Source of the DNA: Kiritimatiellia bacterium
GTDB taxonomy: Bacteria > Verrucomicrobiota > Kiritimatiellia > RFP12 > UBA1067
Reading direction: 5' to 3'
DNA: 51,215 nt
Assembly: GCA_017628025.1 (NCBI GenBank)
Contig: JAGBZX010000019.1
Span: 1 to 51,215, forward strand
Shown one piece after another: positions 15,886 to 24,260 of the stretch. The translations under genes and the position numbers were made by a program. Each line of letters begins with the position of its first letter. The first letter of the stretch is position 1. Under the pieces are notes generated by a model, which was not told the origin of the DNA, did not search any database, and saw only the letters and a list, made by a program, of their open reading frames with translations.

Positions 15886-16731
15886 TTATAACTCGATTAC
15901 TTGACCATCATAAGCTGGCTCTACTCCTTGCGGAAGGCGCTCTATCCACTGAACGTGCGAAAAATCATGACACATATGCGTAATAAAAGTTCTCTTAGCA
16001 TTTATTAGTTTAGAATACTTAAGCGATTTCTCTGTATTAAGATGTGTTGGATGAGGTCTATCCCTAAGGCAGTTAAGAATAAGAACATCAACTCCAGCAA
16101 TTTTCTCTAATGATTGCAGTGGCAATTCATGACAGTCGCTTATGTAAACAAGTGTTTTGCCTCGTGAGGTAAACTTATAACCACAACAAGGGAAACTATG
16201 CTCAACTTTTATTCTCTCAATCTCAACTTTTTCTTTCGCCTCATCTGCTAGCACTATTGTCTCATCATTTGAGAATTGAATTTGTGGTCTATAAAGGCCG
16301 TTTACGCCACCCTTATCGCTGATATACGGAAAGATATTATGCATCTGATCTTCCGTCTCCTTCATTGCGTAAACTGGCATCACTTTCCCAATTACCCTAT
16401 GGGTTTTACCTCTTGTACACTCGCAATTTGGATCACATGGAACAATCTCGCCATTGATAGTATTAAAACGGCGAATATCATCAAATCCCGCAACATGATC
16501 CATATGAGCATGAGTTAAAAGCACGGCATCTACCTTTGTTATGCCGTACTCACAACACGAAAGACGCATTTCAGGAGGAGTGTCTATTAATATCCCTAAT
16601 GCGCCAACTCTCACATAAGCACCGCAACGTCTGCGGCGGTCACGATAATCCGTCGACCTGCAGACGTCGCATGTGCATCCTATCTGAGGCACGCCTACCG
16701 ACGTGCCTGTTCCCAGAAAGGTGAGCGTCAT
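15886..16731 (-). CDS. Metallo-beta-lactamase-fold hydrolase, PhnP-like
   Basis: 281 residues from the ATG at 16731 (MTLTFLGTGTSVGVPQIG). An upstream TTG at 16764 keeps the frame but would overlap the sugar porter gene. The fold signature HAHMDHVAGFDD gives the zinc ligands, with later ligands in VEHSFPCCG, YISDCHELP and FITHMCHDFSH. The insert CTCDVC plus CDPNCECTRG suggests a structural zinc site, as in PhnP (a cyclic phosphodiesterase) and its relatives. Substrate unknown; cytoplasmic. It begins four bases after the transporter stop. Confidence 0.85.
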   Translation of the reverse strand: MTLTFLGTGTSVGVPQIGCTCDVCRSTDYRDRRRRCGAYVRVGALGILIDTPPEMRLSCCEYGITKVDAVLLTHAHMDHVAGFDDIRRFNTINGEIVPCDPNCECTRGKTHRVIGKVMPVYAMKETEDQMHNIFPYISDKGGVNGLYRPQIQFSNDETIVLADEAKEKVEIERIKVEHSFPCCGYKFTSRGKTLVYISDCHELPLQSLEKIAGVDVLILNCLRDRPHPTHLNTEKSLKYSKLINAKRTFITHMCHDFSHVQWIERLPQGVEPAYDGQVIEL

Positions 16732-16735
16732 TAAC

Positions 16736-18235
16736 TCACTTAAAGTGCTTTTCGATTTCTTCAAGCGTCTTACCCTTTGTCTCAGGCAAGAAGAACGCCG
16801 CCGTGATGAAGTAAATCACAGTGAAGCCCGCCAAGACAAAGAATACTGTACCATTGTCGTTCGTTGCCGCGCACCACTTCGGGAAAACCGTCGCGATACC
16901 AGCAGAAACGCCTTGGTTGATAATCATCGCAATTGCCATGCCGTTTGCACGGATGCGAGTAGGCATAAGCTCAGTAAGAGCAAGCCACACGCAAACGCCA
17001 GGACCAACAGCATAAAAAGCGATAAACATAAAGAAGAATACAGTAGCGAGAATACCAGTAGTCATTGACGCAACAACCCAGCCCTTGGAGATAGCAAGGA
17101 AGATTGAACCAACACCGCAAAGACCGACGATAATGCCAGATGTGCCAAGCTTCAAAAGGAACTTACGACCCTTCTTATCAACGAGTGCGCACGCAACAAC
17201 TGTCATAACACAGTTCATAATCTTGATGGCAACGTCTGACATATTAGCAAACGCGCCCTGCATACCTGTCTTCTGGAAGATGGTAACAGTATAGTTAAGA
17301 ACAGAGTTAATACCCGTTGTCTGGTTGCAAGCGAGAATTACGACTGCAAGAATAAATGGAACGACATACTTCTTTTGGAGAAGCGAATCGGTAGCAGCAG
17401 CATTAGCAGCCTTTGCAGCGGCAGCAGCCTCATCAGCGGCAATCATCTCAGCGAGAATTTCTTTTGCCTTTTCTTCACCATTATTAGCCGCCAGCGAGGC
17501 AAGAGCTTCTTCCTTGCGACCCTTCTTGTAGAGCCAACGCGAAGATTCTTTAAGTTTGAACGCGCCAAAGAACAGAACAAGACCTGGGATGCAAGAAAGT
17601 AAGAATATCATCTGCCAAGCATGAACCCAAGAAACAATCTGTGCTGGCTCTACCCAGCTCTTTATTTGAGCGAAGGTAACTTTTGCAACATCAACCCCAG
17701 CTGCGGCGGCTTTCTCGGCGACAACCTTTACGCTATCACCAACAAAGTAAGTAACCGCAAAACCAATGACAGCTACAAAAACAAGACCGATTGTGAGCAA
17801 GAGCTGGAACATACCAGTGCCTTTGCCGCGGGAATCAGCGTCAAGACATTCTGCTAAGTACATTGGCACAATCACGCCAAAAAGACCTGCCGCAGCGCCC
17901 TGCATCGCGCGACCGCCGACCATCATCCAGAAATTGCCGCCATCAAAGAAACCCGAAGCGCAAATAACCGGAATAGAAAGTAGGAATAGAAGTGCAGAAA
18001 CAATAATCATTTTCTTACGGCCAAACCACTCGGCTAAGAGGCCGGCAACCATAGACGAGGGCAACGACCCCCAAAGAGCCATACCTACAATCCAGCCAAT
18101 CTCATTTTGATTGAAAGTTGACGTCCTTTCAATATAGGGTAACGCCGCAGCGATTACGCCCACGTCAACGCCGTAAAGAAGCCCCCCAAGGCCCGCCATT
18201 ACGAGCAAGAATTTTGCATATCCTTTTACTGTCAT
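16736..18235 (-). CDS. MFS sugar porter (sugar:H+ symporter family)
   Basis: 499 residues with twelve predicted helices. Sugar-porter signatures are present: GGLLYGVDVGVIAAALPYI in helix 1, GRKK after helix 2, PMYLAEC before helix 5, NQTTGINSVLNY in helix 7, and PETKGKTLEEIEKHF at the end. Such proteins import hexoses or pentoses with protons (XylE/GalP/AraE type); the sugar cannot be told. The central cytoplasmic loop is long and rich in Ala/Glu. Start ATG at 18235 with GAAAGGAAA upstream. Confidence 0.92.
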   Translation of the reverse strand: MTVKGYAKFLLVMAGLGGLLYGVDVGVIAAALPYIERTSTFNQNEIGWIVGMALWGSLPSSMVAGLLAEWFGRKKMIIVSALLFLLSIPVICASGFFDGGNFWMMVGGRAMQGAAAGLFGVIVPMYLAECLDADSRGKGTGMFQLLLTIGLVFVAVIGFAVTYFVGDSVKVVAEKAAAAGVDVAKVTFAQIKSWVEPAQIVSWVHAWQMIFLLSCIPGLVLFFGAFKLKESSRWLYKKGRKEEALASLAANNGEEKAKEILAEMIAADEAAAAAKAANAAATDSLLQKKYVVPFILAVVILACNQTTGINSVLNYTVTIFQKTGMQGAFANMSDVAIKIMNCVMTVVACALVDKKGRKFLLKLGTSGIIVGLCGVGSIFLAISKGWVVASMTTGILATVFFFMFIAFYAVGPGVCVWLALTELMPTRIRANGMAIAMIINQGVSAGIATVFPKWCAATNDNGTVFFVLAGFTVIYFITAAFFLPETKGKTLEEIEKHFK

Positions 18236-18253
18236 TTTTGTTTCCTTTCTCTG

Positions 18254-19051
18254 TTATTTTCCTAAAAGATCATTCTTTATCGAGCCTAAACCACCTTTTG
18301 CACCCGCCGAAGGGGCTGTGATATCAGCATCGATAACTTCAACTTGTTCACTTGAAAGCCAAAACTTAATTTTTTTACCACGCACTGACTGCGCATCGCT
18401 CTTTGACTCATCGCGAACTTCTGCTGTTATGCCAGAACCAGAATCAAGAACTACCATACCATTACGCTTATAATACGAAGCCTTTGAAGCATAAGCTCTA
18501 CGCATTTCATTTGTCATGGCAACATTACCTATGGCCACAATGCGCCTTAAATCATTCGTGCCATCAAGAAACACATAGACCTTATCAGCGTTCATTTTGT
18601 ATTGCTCATCGTCAACACAAACAGACCCTTCAAAATATGCCACGCCTTGCTTACGATCATAAAACGTTTTTTTCGCAGTTATTTTAGCTGGGCGCTTAAC
18701 TTTAGGCTTTTCTGCCAATACTTCCGCCTTTGGCACAGCCTCTTGCGCATTTGGCACGACTTTTTTCTCCTCAAGCGCAGCATCCTCTACCTTAGGCACC
18801 GATTCTTCTACCTTAGGCGCAACCTTTTCTACCTTAGGCGCGACAATTTGGGGCTTTTCTTCTTTTTTTTCAACGTTTTTTACTTTCGACGCGTCGTGAT
18901 CATTACCATCAGTCATTAATGCGCCCAAAACGGAATAACCCGTATTTTCGCGAGTTTCACTCCTTTTTGCTGGTTTTAGTTCAAAGGGATTAGCAAAAGC
19001 AGTACCTAGAACTGCAGCTGAAACAAATACTAAAAAGGACTTTTTCATCAT
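18254..19051 (-). CDS. LptA/OstA-like periplasmic protein with repetitive linker
   Basis: 265 residues: signal peptide (MMKKSFLVFVSAAVLGTAFA), a low-complexity region (about 60-115) built from imperfect PKVE-type repeats (APKVEKV, APKVEES, VPKVEDA), then an LptA/OstA-like beta-jellyroll domain (about 120-245; TAKKTFYDRKQGVAYFEGSV, YKMNADKVYVFL, RRIVAIGNVAMTNE). LptA domains bridge lipopolysaccharide across the periplasm, which implies an outer membrane. The domain is at the C-terminus after a long charged linker, which is not the usual LptA layout. It starts two bases after the AI-2E-family gene. Confidence 0.75.
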   Translation of the reverse strand: MMKKSFLVFVSAAVLGTAFANPFELKPAKRSETRENTGYSVLGALMTDGNDHDASKVKNVEKKEEKPQIVAPKVEKVAPKVEESVPKVEDAALEEKKVVPNAQEAVPKAEVLAEKPKVKRPAKITAKKTFYDRKQGVAYFEGSVCVDDEQYKMNADKVYVFLDGTNDLRRIVAIGNVAMTNEMRRAYASKASYYKRNGMVVLDSGSGITAEVRDESKSDAQSVRGKKIKFWLSSEQVEVIDADITAPSAGAKGGLGSIKNDLLGK

Positions 19052-19053
19052 TA

Positions 19054-20148
19054 CTACACCAAAGGCTTAATATAACTACTTTTTACCGCTCTCCACAAAA
19101 CAACACAAAAAGCCGATAGCGGTATAGCTAAAAGCATACCAAGCACAGGGCCTAAAACTGTTGCCCAGAAAAAGAACGAAAAGATTACACCAGCATACCC
19201 TAACCCAGTTTTATCGCCCTGAATCTTTGGAGTAATGAAATAGCCATCAAGAAATTGCCCCATAGCCCAAACAATTAAAACTAAAATAACACGGACTATT
19301 GAGCCGTCATTAACAAAATACGCAATAGGCAGCGCTACCGGCAAACAAACAAGGGAGCCAAAAAACGGAATAAGGTTCATGACTCCAAGACAAAAGCCTA
19401 TAAGAAAGCCATAAGGCAAGCCTACAAGCCAAAAACCTGTGCCATACATAACACCTTCAATTAAGCATATTATCATTTGACGCTGGAAGAAAGAAACTAG
19501 GATATCTGTAAAAGCGTCAATTTGCTCTGCTAAAAAGGCTCTTGTATTTTCTTTTAAAAACGGCATCTGAGAAGTAATATCTGAACCCTTGCGCTCTTTC
19601 GTCATTAAGAAAAACACGAAAAATATCAAGGAAACTAAAATTGACAATACATTAAAAAGTATCTTCAATACCCCAGAGCCTGCCTCTAATGCAGAAACTC
19701 CATACTTCTCATAGAGCGCAGGAATACTACCACTATCTAACCCCAAGCGTATCATCAAGTTATCTAGTTTAGGAAATGTGGCTTTAAACCATAAAGTAAC
19801 GCTATTAAAAAGCTCTGGACCTTGTGAAATAAGATTTGTTACTTGATCAACAACAAGCGCGCCAGCAAACCAAATCAAAAAACTTAACGGCACAAATATC
19901 GTTAGCAACATAACCACTAGCGAAAGCGCCTTGTTTTTAAGCAAACTGCACCACCATGAAAAATACGGCTTGAAAAAGAGAGACAAGAAAAAACCTAATA
20001 TCAAAGGCACAATCGCAGATGACGCAAACGCAAGCGCCTTAAATAAGCACCAAGTTAAAAAAGACACAAATGCAAAGACAATTGCCAACGAAAGCAATGT
20101 CAAACCAGAAGCAATAGTCTTTTTTTGTCGTGGACTGAATTCAATCAT
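19054..20148 (-). CDS. AI-2E-family (UPF0118/PerM-like) permease
   Basis: 364 residues with paired N-terminal helices, a soluble segment, and a C-terminal membrane block containing the family region GLPYGFLIGFCLGVMNLIPFFG and DGYFITPKIQGDKTGLG. Family members export autoinducer-2, act as Na+/H+ antiporters, or have unknown cargo; the family name should not be read as function. It heads the minus-strand run through to the MATE exporter. Its -10 element ends exactly six bases before the ATG, predicting a leaderless message. Confidence 0.88.
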   Translation of the reverse strand: MIEFSPRQKKTIASGLTLLSLAIVFAFVSFLTWCLFKALAFASSAIVPLILGFFLSLFFKPYFSWWCSLLKNKALSLVVMLLTIFVPLSFLIWFAGALVVDQVTNLISQGPELFNSVTLWFKATFPKLDNLMIRLGLDSGSIPALYEKYGVSALEAGSGVLKILFNVLSILVSLIFFVFFLMTKERKGSDITSQMPFLKENTRAFLAEQIDAFTDILVSFFQRQMIICLIEGVMYGTGFWLVGLPYGFLIGFCLGVMNLIPFFGSLVCLPVALPIAYFVNDGSIVRVILVLIVWAMGQFLDGYFITPKIQGDKTGLGYAGVIFSFFFWATVLGPVLGMLLAIPLSAFCVVLWRAVKSSYIKPLV

Positions 20149-20197
20149 GGTGATATTATATCATAATTTCGCGTGCGAATTTTGATATAATACAAGT
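20149..20197. promoter_or_regulatory. Mirror-image divergent promoters, both predicted leaderless
   Basis: Only 49 bases separate the two ATGs. Minus strand: TGA-TATAAT (20163-20155), then six bases, then the ATG at 20148. Plus strand: TGA-TATAAT (20183-20191), then six bases, then the ATG at 20198. With the standard seven-base distance, +1 falls on the A of each ATG. The centre is a near-perfect inverted repeat, ATTATATCATAATTTCGC against the complement of GCGAATTTTGATATAAT. One bound regulator or one polymerase could affect both genes. Confidence 0.65.
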
Positions 20198-21124
20198 ATG
20201 GAAAAAATAGCGGTTTTAATGGGTGGCCTAAGCAACGAGCGTGAAGTGTCTCTTGAAAGCGGACGCAACGTTGTAGATGGTCTAAAAAGTCTAGGCATAT
20301 ACGATGTAGTGCCTGTAGTTATTAATGCAGAAAATCTTGATGAAATGCCTGAGGGCGTTAGTCGAGTTTTTATCGCTCTTCACGGTGGATGGGGTGAAAA
20401 CGGCGGCGTTCAACGCGCGTTAGACTTCAGAAAAATACCCTACACTGGTCCTGGAGCAGAGTCATCACGCGTTGCGATGGATAAAATCAAAACGAAGATG
20501 ATTCTTGAGTTTACCAATGTTCCAACTCCAGCTTGGTCTCTAGCATCTCCTGACACTCCTTCTTCGCCTTTGTCTTTACCTGTTGTTGTAAAGCCACCAG
20601 CAGACGGCTCTTCTGTCGGCATTTCAAAAGTCTCTACTGCTCAAGATTGGCAGGCCGCGCGAGATGCAGCATTTGCCGCCCAAGGTGGACAAGGAACAGT
20701 AATCGTTGAAGAATTTATTGCAGGCCGCGAATTTACAGTACCCGTGCTCAATAATCAAGCATGGTCACCTATTGAGATTATCGCCGAAAATGGTTGGTAT
20801 GGTTTTGACGAAAAATACCGTTCAGAAAAAACTATGTATCCTTTCGTCAGCGAAAGTGAACTTACGATAAAAGGTGAAAAGATAGCTGATATACTACGCA
20901 AAACTGCCCTCGACGCCTACAAGGCTCTTGGGTGCCGCGGTATTACGAGAGTTGATATTCGTCTTTCACCACTCGGTAGACCCTATGTTCTTGAACTAAA
21001 CACCTCTCCGGGGTTCACGTCTCACTCACTCGTACCTAAAGCAGGTATGCGTGAAGGCGCGACATTTGGTGAAGTTTGCAAAAAAATACTTGATTGTGCT
21101 ACTTATGGCATTGGCAAAAAATGA
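20198..21124 (+). CDS. ddl: D-alanine--D-alanine ligase
   Basis: 308 residues, full length. It joins two D-Ala with ATP for peptidoglycan precursor synthesis in the cytoplasm. ATP-grasp landmarks are MGGLSNEREVSLESG at the N-terminus, LHGGWGENGGVQ, VVKPPADGSSVGISK, EFIAGREFTVPVL, and the metal-binding VLELNTSPGFTSHSL. First gene of the division cluster; the next gene overlaps its stop by four bases. Predicted leaderless from the TGATATAAT element. Confidence 0.96.
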   Translation: MEKIAVLMGGLSNEREVSLESGRNVVDGLKSLGIYDVVPVVINAENLDEMPEGVSRVFIALHGGWGENGGVQRALDFRKIPYTGPGAESSRVAMDKIKTKMILEFTNVPTPAWSLASPDTPSSPLSLPVVVKPPADGSSVGISKVSTAQDWQAARDAAFAAQGGQGTVIVEEFIAGREFTVPVLNNQAWSPIEIIAENGWYGFDEKYRSEKTMYPFVSESELTIKGEKIADILRKTALDAYKALGCRGITRVDIRLSPLGRPYVLELNTSPGFTSHSLVPKAGMREGATFGEVCKKILDCATYGIGKK

Positions 21125-21966
21125 GAACGAAAACGCCAAAAACAAAATCACCTAAAAACATCAAAGAATCAGCCAAGCGTGCCTACTCGGTTAAAATTGC
21201 TATTGTGCTTATTTTTATGCTAGCATTAGTGGTAATTGCCATTAATGCCTTGCATAAAGTTTGGCTCGAACAATGCGTTGTTACAAATGCCGCTGAGCAA
21301 ATAAGAATACAAAGCGGCAAAATGATTAAGGCAGAACTTCTTGCGGATATTTGCAAACTAAAAAACGGCATAAATCTCGCCCTTATTGATTACGCTAAAC
21401 TGCGCGAGGATGCGCTAAAGGCGCTACCAAATCTAAAGTCAGTAACCTTTAGAAGACGCTTGCCTGACAAACTCTTTGTTACTATTGAAGAGCGAGTGCC
21501 AGTAGCGCGCATGGGCATTAGTGGCAAAAATGCTCCTACCGGGCTAGTCACAGATAATGAGGGTGTAATTTTCAGAAAGCAGCGCAATACATCCTCTCTG
21601 CCTTTAATTCGTGAGCTAGGCCCTTTAAGCACCTTGCCAGGTAAAAAGCTTGGACCTAGAGCTATGGCCGCTATAGGTATGATTGACGCTTTGAGGGCCC
21701 CAGAGTTTACTGAATTATCTATACTGGTTGCTGATATTTCTAATCAAGATTATATTTTAGTTACCTTCAAACAAGATTATTCAGAGGCTAAAATAGCGTG
21801 GGCAGAAATGGATCTAGGCACACCATCCGCCACTGCAAATCTTTTAAGGCAACTTCGTCACCTGCGTGACGCAAAACGAGTTGTTCCTGGTGCGGTTATG
21901 TGGAACGCAACCGACATTAGCACACCTGGCAAAATTTACGCTGAAACAAAGAGGATAACAAGATGA
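21121..21966 (+). CDS. ftsQ: Cell division protein FtsQ (DivIB family)
   Basis: 281 residues from the ATG at 21121, which overlaps the ddl stop as ATGA. A basic cytoplasmic N-terminus is followed by one membrane segment (about residues 22-43, IAIVLIFMLALVVIAINAL), then a POTRA-like domain (NAAEQIRIQSGKMIKAELL ... LRRLPDKLFVTIEERVPVA) and a beta domain. FtsQ links early and late divisome proteins in the periplasm. The sequence is divergent; position between ddl and ftsA is the strongest support. Confidence 0.88.
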   Translation: MRTKTPKTKSPKNIKESAKRAYSVKIAIVLIFMLALVVIAINALHKVWLEQCVVTNAAEQIRIQSGKMIKAELLADICKLKNGINLALIDYAKLREDALKALPNLKSVTFRRRLPDKLFVTIEERVPVARMGISGKNAPTGLVTDNEGVIFRKQRNTSSLPLIRELGPLSTLPGKKLGPRAMAAIGMIDALRAPEFTELSILVADISNQDYILVTFKQDYSEAKIAWAEMDLGTPSATANLLRQLRHLRDAKRVVPGAVMWNATDISTPGKIYAETKRITR

Positions 21967-23162
21967 GTTCTTTAAATGCCGTACTTGAACTAGGCACATC
22001 AAACACCGTTCTTGCAATCGGTGAGATGCAACAAGATGGGCGTGTAAAAATAATAACCCATTGCCGCATCCCTAGTGTTGGCGTGAGGAAAAGCAAAATT
22101 ATTAATTTAGAGCAAGTAAAAAAATCCATAGGCTCGGTGTTGCGCGAAAGCGAGAAACTTCAGCTCAAAGCTGGTAGCAAAATAACACTCGGAAATGCTT
22201 TTCTAATTATGTCAGGAACTCATGTTCGCACCTCGCCTCTTGTTGGCACAGCGACTATAGCTCGCCAAAAAGTTACTGATGCTGAAATTACCGAGGCCCA
22301 ACGTTCTCTTAGGTCGTTTGGTCTTCCTCCTGGGCGAGAAGTAATCGACATTTACGAGCAAGGCTACGACCTTGACGGCATTGGTGGCATTGACGACCCA
22401 AAAGGAATGTCCGGTAGCGTACTTAAAGTTCATGCTCTTCTTGTAGACGCTGACGCTGACCGAATAAACGATGCTAGAAGCGCAGCCGATTCCGAGAATC
22501 TTGAACTTCGCGATCCACTCTTTTCGGTGATGTGCGCAGCAGATGCCGTTCTAGAAGAGCGAGATCGCATCGATGGCTCGATTGTCATTGACTGCGGCGG
22601 CGGCACTACTGGATACGCTGTTTTCTTAAACGGCCAAGTTGTTACCGCTGGCACCATTGGCGTTGGTGGCGACCATATCACAAACGATATTGCATACGCT
22701 TTTCAAACTACGCAAAGCCAGGCCGAAGCTCTTAAAATAGAAGAAGCTTCAGCCTTGCCTACTGTTATGCAAGGCGCTAGTGCCCGCGTCAAAATGCCTG
22801 GCGATTCTCCATTAGTTGAAAGCCGAACTATTTCACGCAAGGCATTAAACACCGTAACAAACGCACGTTTAAGAGAACTTCTTACAATCCTTCGCGAAAA
22901 GCTTAGTGACCTAGATCTCTTGCATCGACTTCATGCTGGCGCGATACTAGTTGGCGGTGGAGCTAAAATGAGAGACTTACCACAACTTGTTACACAAACT
23001 CTTGGCACGGTTACAAGAATAGGAGTGCCGCTTTATGTCGACGGGCTAGAAAACGAACCTGATCCAGAACGCTTGGCAGCTGTCGCTGGTGCGCTTATGT
23101 ATGTGCAGCGCAACTACGAGGAAAAATCTATCTTCGACTTCTTCAAGGGGATATTCAAATGA
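21963..23162 (+). CDS. ftsA: Cell division protein FtsA
   Basis: 399 residues, actin-like fold. It begins LNAVLELGTSNTVLAIGEM (phosphate 1 loop), has IDCGGGTTGYAVF (phosphate 2) and AGAILVGGGAKMRDLPQL (adenosine motif), and ends with FDFFKGIFK, a short amphipathic C-terminus of the kind that tethers FtsA and FtsZ to the membrane. ATGA overlaps join it to ftsQ before and ftsZ after. Confidence 0.94.
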   Translation: MSSLNAVLELGTSNTVLAIGEMQQDGRVKIITHCRIPSVGVRKSKIINLEQVKKSIGSVLRESEKLQLKAGSKITLGNAFLIMSGTHVRTSPLVGTATIARQKVTDAEITEAQRSLRSFGLPPGREVIDIYEQGYDLDGIGGIDDPKGMSGSVLKVHALLVDADADRINDARSAADSENLELRDPLFSVMCAADAVLEERDRIDGSIVIDCGGGTTGYAVFLNGQVVTAGTIGVGGDHITNDIAYAFQTTQSQAEALKIEEASALPTVMQGASARVKMPGDSPLVESRTISRKALNTVTNARLRELLTILREKLSDLDLLHRLHAGAILVGGGAKMRDLPQLVTQTLGTVTRIGVPLYVDGLENEPDPERLAAVAGALMYVQRNYEEKSIFDFFKGIFK

Positions 23163-24259
23163 GTTCTTCGATAATACTAATCGGCGTAGGCGGAGCAGGC
23201 TGTCAGATATCTCGCGGTGTAAATCGCGCTTACGGTTATGGGCTTAGATTTCTATCAGTAGATACCGACGCGCTGACAGGCAATGCCGGTGGAGACTTTG
23301 CGCTTTTAGGCGGCGATAGACTATCTGGGCGCGGAGCAGGAGGTGACCTAGTAATAGGCAAGATGGCAGCAGAGGATTCTATCTCTCAACTAGATGAACA
23401 TCTAAAAGGTGTTCGTATGGCTGTAGTCGTTACTGGCCTTGGCGGCGGAACTGGTTCTGGAGCTTCACTTATAATCCTTAAACACCTTGAAGAGTTAGGC
23501 ATAACAACAGTTATTTTTGCAACAACACCATTTTCATTTGAGGGCGACGAAAGGCTACGCAACGCTAGAAGTATGCAGTCAATACTCGAGGAAAATGCTA
23601 ATGCATCGTTTTTCCTGCCGTTAGACAAACTTATTCAAGGCGAAACAAATATGGATCGCGCGCTTGCTAGAGCAGTCGACACAGTTGCTTCAGGCGTTAC
23701 GCTTTTCTGGAGGCTACTTGAAAAGCCAGGCTACATAAAGTTTGATGCAGAACGCCTAAGACGCATTTTAAATAACGCTGGGCGAGGGCGCTTTGTAACT
23801 GTCACATCTGCAGGAGAGAATAGAGTTGAGAAAATAATCGATGAAATCAAAAACTCTCCCCTTCTATCTATTTCTACAGGACAATTGCGCAATGTTGTTA
23901 TCGGCATAATGGCTGGCGAAGATTTAAAACTCTCTGAAATAGGTCGCCTATCTGAAGCACTACGCGAAGACTTTGGCGCTTTACCATCTTACGAATTAGC
24001 CACGGTAAATGACGAAGATACTTTTTCAGGTAGACTCAGTGTTGTGACGATGCTCTTTGAATCGCAAAAAGAAACGATTGAAAATGGGAAATCCACTACT
24101 AAGTCTAGTAGGCGCTCTAGAGCATCTAATAAAGGTAAAGAATTACTAGGGTGGGGAACAGACTTTGGCAGATTTGTAAACTCCGAGCCAACAATCCATG
24201 ATGGCGACAACCTCGATATCCCGACCTTTATACGTCAAAATATATCACTAGAGATCTAA
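23159..24259 (+). CDS. ftsZ: FtsZ, divergent, with altered T7 catalytic loop
   Basis: 366 residues. The GTP-binding half is clear: IGVGGAGCQ (8-16) and GGGTGSG (95-101). The C-terminal peptide LDIPTFIRQ matches the FtsA-binding tail. In the T7 loop, which inserts into the next subunit to trigger GTP hydrolysis, E. coli PGLMNVDFADVR aligns without gaps to PGYIKFDAERLR (190-201). Asn207 is Lys194, Asp209 is kept as Asp196, and the key Asp212 is Arg199, with a Glu just before it. It is the only FtsZ in the cluster, so it is probably the division protein with unusual catalysis. Overlaps ftsA by four bases. Confidence 0.92.
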   Translation: MSSSIILIGVGGAGCQISRGVNRAYGYGLRFLSVDTDALTGNAGGDFALLGGDRLSGRGAGGDLVIGKMAAEDSISQLDEHLKGVRMAVVVTGLGGGTGSGASLIILKHLEELGITTVIFATTPFSFEGDERLRNARSMQSILEENANASFFLPLDKLIQGETNMDRALARAVDTVASGVTLFWRLLEKPGYIKFDAERLRRILNNAGRGRFVTVTSAGENRVEKIIDEIKNSPLLSISTGQLRNVVIGIMAGEDLKLSEIGRLSEALREDFGALPSYELATVNDEDTFSGRLSVVTMLFESQKETIENGKSTTKSSRRSRASNKGKELLGWGTDFGRFVNSEPTIHDGDNLDIPTFIRQNISLEI

Positions 24260-24260
24260 A

